Shown in pieces: positions 5,813-8,408 of a stretch of 8,408 nucleotides of DNA. Source of the stretch: a candidate division SR1 bacterium (lineage in GTDB: Bacteria; Patescibacteriota; Gracilibacteria; Absconditabacterales; Absconditicoccaceae). A model generated the notes under the pieces. That model searched no databases and had not been told where the DNA came from. It saw only the letters and a list, made by a program, of their open reading frames with translations. Where the stretch lies: NCBI GenBank assembly GCA_007116275.1, contig SKIU01000051.1:1-8408 (forward strand), given 5' to 3'. Within the stretch, counting starts at the first letter, position 1; each line of letters opens with the position of its first letter. A program made the position numbers and the translations under genes.

Positions 5813-7411
5813 ATGTCAGTCAATGCAATCATCACAGCAATAGATAAAGTTTCTTCTCACGACTGGAGAACTAAATTTCCAGAATGATCAGAATACAACA
5901 AAGCCATAGAAGATATAGTATGAGAAGAATGCTATCAGAATATCATATCACAAAAAAAATGAACAAAACAATCACTACTTATAGTACTCAATAACAAACT
6001 TGACACAAGTATAGATAGTGAAATAATGCAACCACAACGCCAAGTAGCACAAGAAGCCATAGATGATGAAAACAATATAGTAAAAAAAGTAGAAAGACTC
6101 GCATTAAACGCCAAACTACATCTACTCAAACACAATACATTACTCAACAATATACAGCTTGCTTTTTCTCATCCTGAAGACTATATAGAGCTTGATCCAA
6201 AAAAAATCGAGCTCTGTACTCCACAAAAAAAAGAAGAAGAACATACGCGAGCAATACAAAAATATGTAGTTATAGACCCCCAAAAAACACAATCCATATT
6301 ACAAAAACTATGATTACAAGTAAGTATAGATGATATAATCACGTTTAAACATTTATTATCTCATGCACAACTCCATACATACCAAACACAGTCCAATACA
6401 CGATCTTATAAACTAATAACCACTCCAAGGATAACATATATCAATGGTTATCCTATGCTATTTGGAAAAAACTTAGTACATGTTCTTTATGGGCATAACA
6501 GTACAAAAGCAGAACAATCCAAATATGATATAGATACCTCAGCAAAGATATTCAATAATTTTTACAGTCTTATAAGAGCACACGAACATATACAGGCATC
6601 TGAACAGCAAGGTATACAAGCTCTCACAGAACTCAATACTTTATTTGCTCAAGGGGGAAATGTCGTCAAAAACAAAGAAAAATACGAAGAACTTAAGGGC
6701 ATCATAGAAGAGATTATCGAAAACATAACCAACAAAAAAGACAGCAAAGTAACTAAAGCAAAAAATCAAGATCTCAAATACATACTAGACAGTGACCATA
6801 CAATCAGAAATGATAACAAACTTCAGGCTGCACGAAATAAAATCAAGGAAAGAATAATAGTACAACAAGAGATCAAACATAAAGTAGCGCAACAACAACA
6901 AGCCCTAGACGAAAGTCTACGAAAGCAAATTGTTCCAGCAAAGCAATATATAACCGAACTACAACAACACATAAACCATTTTGATGTCAAAAAACGGTCA
7001 GCAAGAGATATAACACTCACATATGAAAAAGAATTATTTGCAAAACCTTTTTATGATCTCCATGACCATCTCATAAAACTTGACGATCAGGCAAAGAAAA
7101 ATAATCGACTACCGACAGTATACAAAGAAAAAATAGCCATAGATCTCCTTTTACAAAGATGGCAGATGATTGTATTACTTATTGAAGATCAACAAAAGAA
7201 GGGAAACAAAAATCAACCAATTCAACATTGGATGTACCAATTACAAGAGGATATAGAAGCACTAGATTGTGACAAAAGCGACAAAGCTATGTACTTTGAT
7301 CCATGTATCCAAATATTTGAAGAAATCCAAAACGATCCAGATCGAGATCAGATCACAGCAGATACCAGAAAACATATGCATGATAGTTGGAAAACTCTTA
7401 TAGAAAACTAA
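5813..7411 (+). CDS. Uncharacterised 532-residue, mainly helical cytoplasmic protein
   Basis: I do not recognise this protein. It starts MSVNAIITAIDKVSSHDW at ATG 5813 and ends at TAA 7409-7411. No signal peptide or membrane segment is visible. Composition is dominated by Lys, Gln, Glu, Asp, Ile and Asn, with long stretches of heptad-like hydrophobic spacing, notably around residues 85-115 and 310-390 (for example IKHKVAQQQQALDESL), suggesting coiled coils. A short region near 200-225 (ITTPRITYINGYPMLFGK) looks beta-like and may be a small folded core. Four in-frame UGA codons (5885, 5921, 5960 and 6311) join what would otherwise be fragments; the last 366 residues contain none, although Gly is rare there anyway. 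It has its own likely promoter and a palindromic candidate operator, and converges with the M16 peptidase gene. Lineage-specific, or a very diverged structural or cell-surface-associated factor; function not inferred. Confidence 0.8.
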
Positions 7412-7412
7412 T

Positions 7413-7440
7413 AGCCAACAGCGAGTAGCTAGGGGCTAAA
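7413..7440. repeat. Heptanucleotide repeat between convergent genes
   Basis: Four 7-nt units in register begin AGC, AGC, AGC and GGC at 7413, 7420, 7427 and 7434. TAGCC (7412-7416) and GGCTA (7434-7438) are inverted and could form a weak hairpin. It fills most of the 43 nt gap between the two converging genes and shares AGCCAACAG with 1500-1508. No U-rich tract on either strand supports a strong terminator. Confidence 0.4.
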
Positions 7441-7454
7441 GACAAATCGCCAAA

Positions 7455-8408
7455 TTATTTGATGTAATACAAATAGAGTTTATCTTTTGTTAATAAACGT
7501 GCCATGTCCTGCACATCTTTTTTTGTTACCTTTTGGAAAGCAGTTACTTGATCATCAAGCGTTTCAATATCTCCATAGATAAGCTGTTGCATACCAAAAA
7601 AAGTCGCCATATCATCAGATGATTCTATCCCCATTTGTAGCTTTCCAATACTGTTTCCTACTGCATCAGTAAACTCTTCATCATCTATAGTGCCTGACGA
7701 AAGGTTAGCAATTTCATCAAATATTTTTTCCACACCAAAATCAAACCTTCATTTATCAATACCTGCTCTGATAAAAAACACACCACGATCATAACTCGCA
7801 TAGTGTTTTGCGCCTATATAATAACACAGTCATTGTTTTTCTCTTACATTTTGGAATAATCTCGATGACATATTTCATCCTAGTATAGTAGAAAGAACCA
7901 TGGCATCATATCTTCTATCATCTATACCAGGAATACCATTCGCTGATATGATAAGATGATTTTGTTCTGTCCCTTTATCATAGATACCCACTTGTTCTGT
8001 CGGTAAGATACCAGCAAATCATGGTTTATCAAAAGTCTTTTTTGCTGGAAGATTCGCAAACGTTTCTCCAATCTGTGCAACCAAATCATCCATATTATCT
8101 ATCTTTCCAGCCACAGTAATTACAATATTATCTTTAGCGTACAAAGATTGTTTATGTGCAAATAACATATCTTGTGTAAACGCTTTGATATTTTCTTCTG
8201 GCCCCAATGTCGATCGACCATAACTATTATCTCCATAAAAATAACGTTGCCACTTATCATACACGAGCCTCTGTGGATTATCTTCATACATCTTTATTTC
8301 TTGGATAACCACTCATTTTTCTCTTTCCAGTTCTTCTTCTGGGAACTGTGGATTGATCATCATATCACCGAGTACATCGACTGCATCACGGAGAAACTGA
8401 GGAGCAGC
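7455..8408 (-). CDS. M16 family zinc metallopeptidase (insulinase/PqqL-like), N-terminus outside the window
   Basis: The visible 317 residues are the C-terminal three quarters of an M16 peptidase of the roughly 420-residue processing-peptidase type. The upper part reads FPEEELEREKGVVIQEIKMYEDNP, which contains the distal zinc-ligand Glu region; the HxxEH zinc motif must lie beyond 8408. Next come a YGRSTLGPEENI segment, an inner-domain strand IVITVAGKI, and the second-domain signature ILGGNMSSRLFQNVREKQGL. The stop is TAA (7455-7457). Five in-frame UGA codons (lowest coordinates 7749, 7830, 7875, 8019 and 8313) include the first Gly of LGGNMSS and the Gly of KQGLCYY and EKGVVIQE. Such proteins degrade peptides or process exported proteins. 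No signal sequence can be judged because the start is missing. Confidence 0.93.

Overview
The window is a low-GC, gene-dense piece of a bacterial chromosome that only makes sense if UGA is read as glycine (translation table 25). Under the standard code nearly every gene is cut into fragments. Reading UGA as Gly restores full-length families, with Gly exactly where those families have it: the second G of GGQ and a G in the AQTGTGKTAAFGLP block of a DEAD-box helicase, AIHGD in the same protein, RAGSRPRNVG and QGSDHCP in exonuclease III, and the final GPG of a LysE-type transporter. By my count about 59 in-frame UGA codons occur in nine genes, and every stop codon is UAA or UAG. Code 25 is known from Absconditabacteria (SR1) and Gracilibacteria (BD1-5), so the source is very probably one of these Patescibacteria/CPR lineages. 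The window alone does not let me choose between them.

Layout. 3-65 (+): the last codons of a gene that starts upstream. 62-850 (-): exonuclease III. 1035-1367 (+): MazG-like nucleotide pyrophosphohydrolase behind a good sigma70-type promoter. 1368-1608: a structured, repeat-bearing intergenic region. 1609-3294 (+): DEAD-box RNA helicase with a DbpA-like RNA-binding domain and an RGG tail. 3370-3609 (+): small single-pass membrane protein with an acidic tail. 3646-4638 (+): alanyl-tRNA editing (AlaX/AlaRS C-terminal-like) protein carrying an in-frame palindromic element. 4642-5343 (+): LysE-like membrane transporter. 5352-5750 (+): small nucleotidyltransferase of the RibL/TagD type. 5813-7411 (+): a 532-residue protein I do not recognise. 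7455-8408 (-): M16 zinc peptidase, cut by the window end.

The plus-strand genes from 3646 to 5750 are separated by 3 and 8 nt and are probably one transcript. The helicase and small membrane gene may be on the same or an adjacent transcript. Functionally the set is mostly housekeeping: DNA repair, nucleotide-pool cleaning, RNA remodelling, tRNA proofreading, export and cofactor chemistry. I see no defence system, transposase, CRISPR array, rRNA or tRNA gene.

The most unusual non-coding signals are: (1) a roughly 104 bp inverted-repeat element inside the tRNA-editing gene that keeps the reading frame, helped by UGA being sense; (2) degenerate 7-nt-period repeats in several intergenic gaps, in two cases running up to a start codon; (3) a chain of hairpins before the helicase gene; and (4) a perfect 16 bp palindrome at the likely transcription start of the unknown 532-residue gene.
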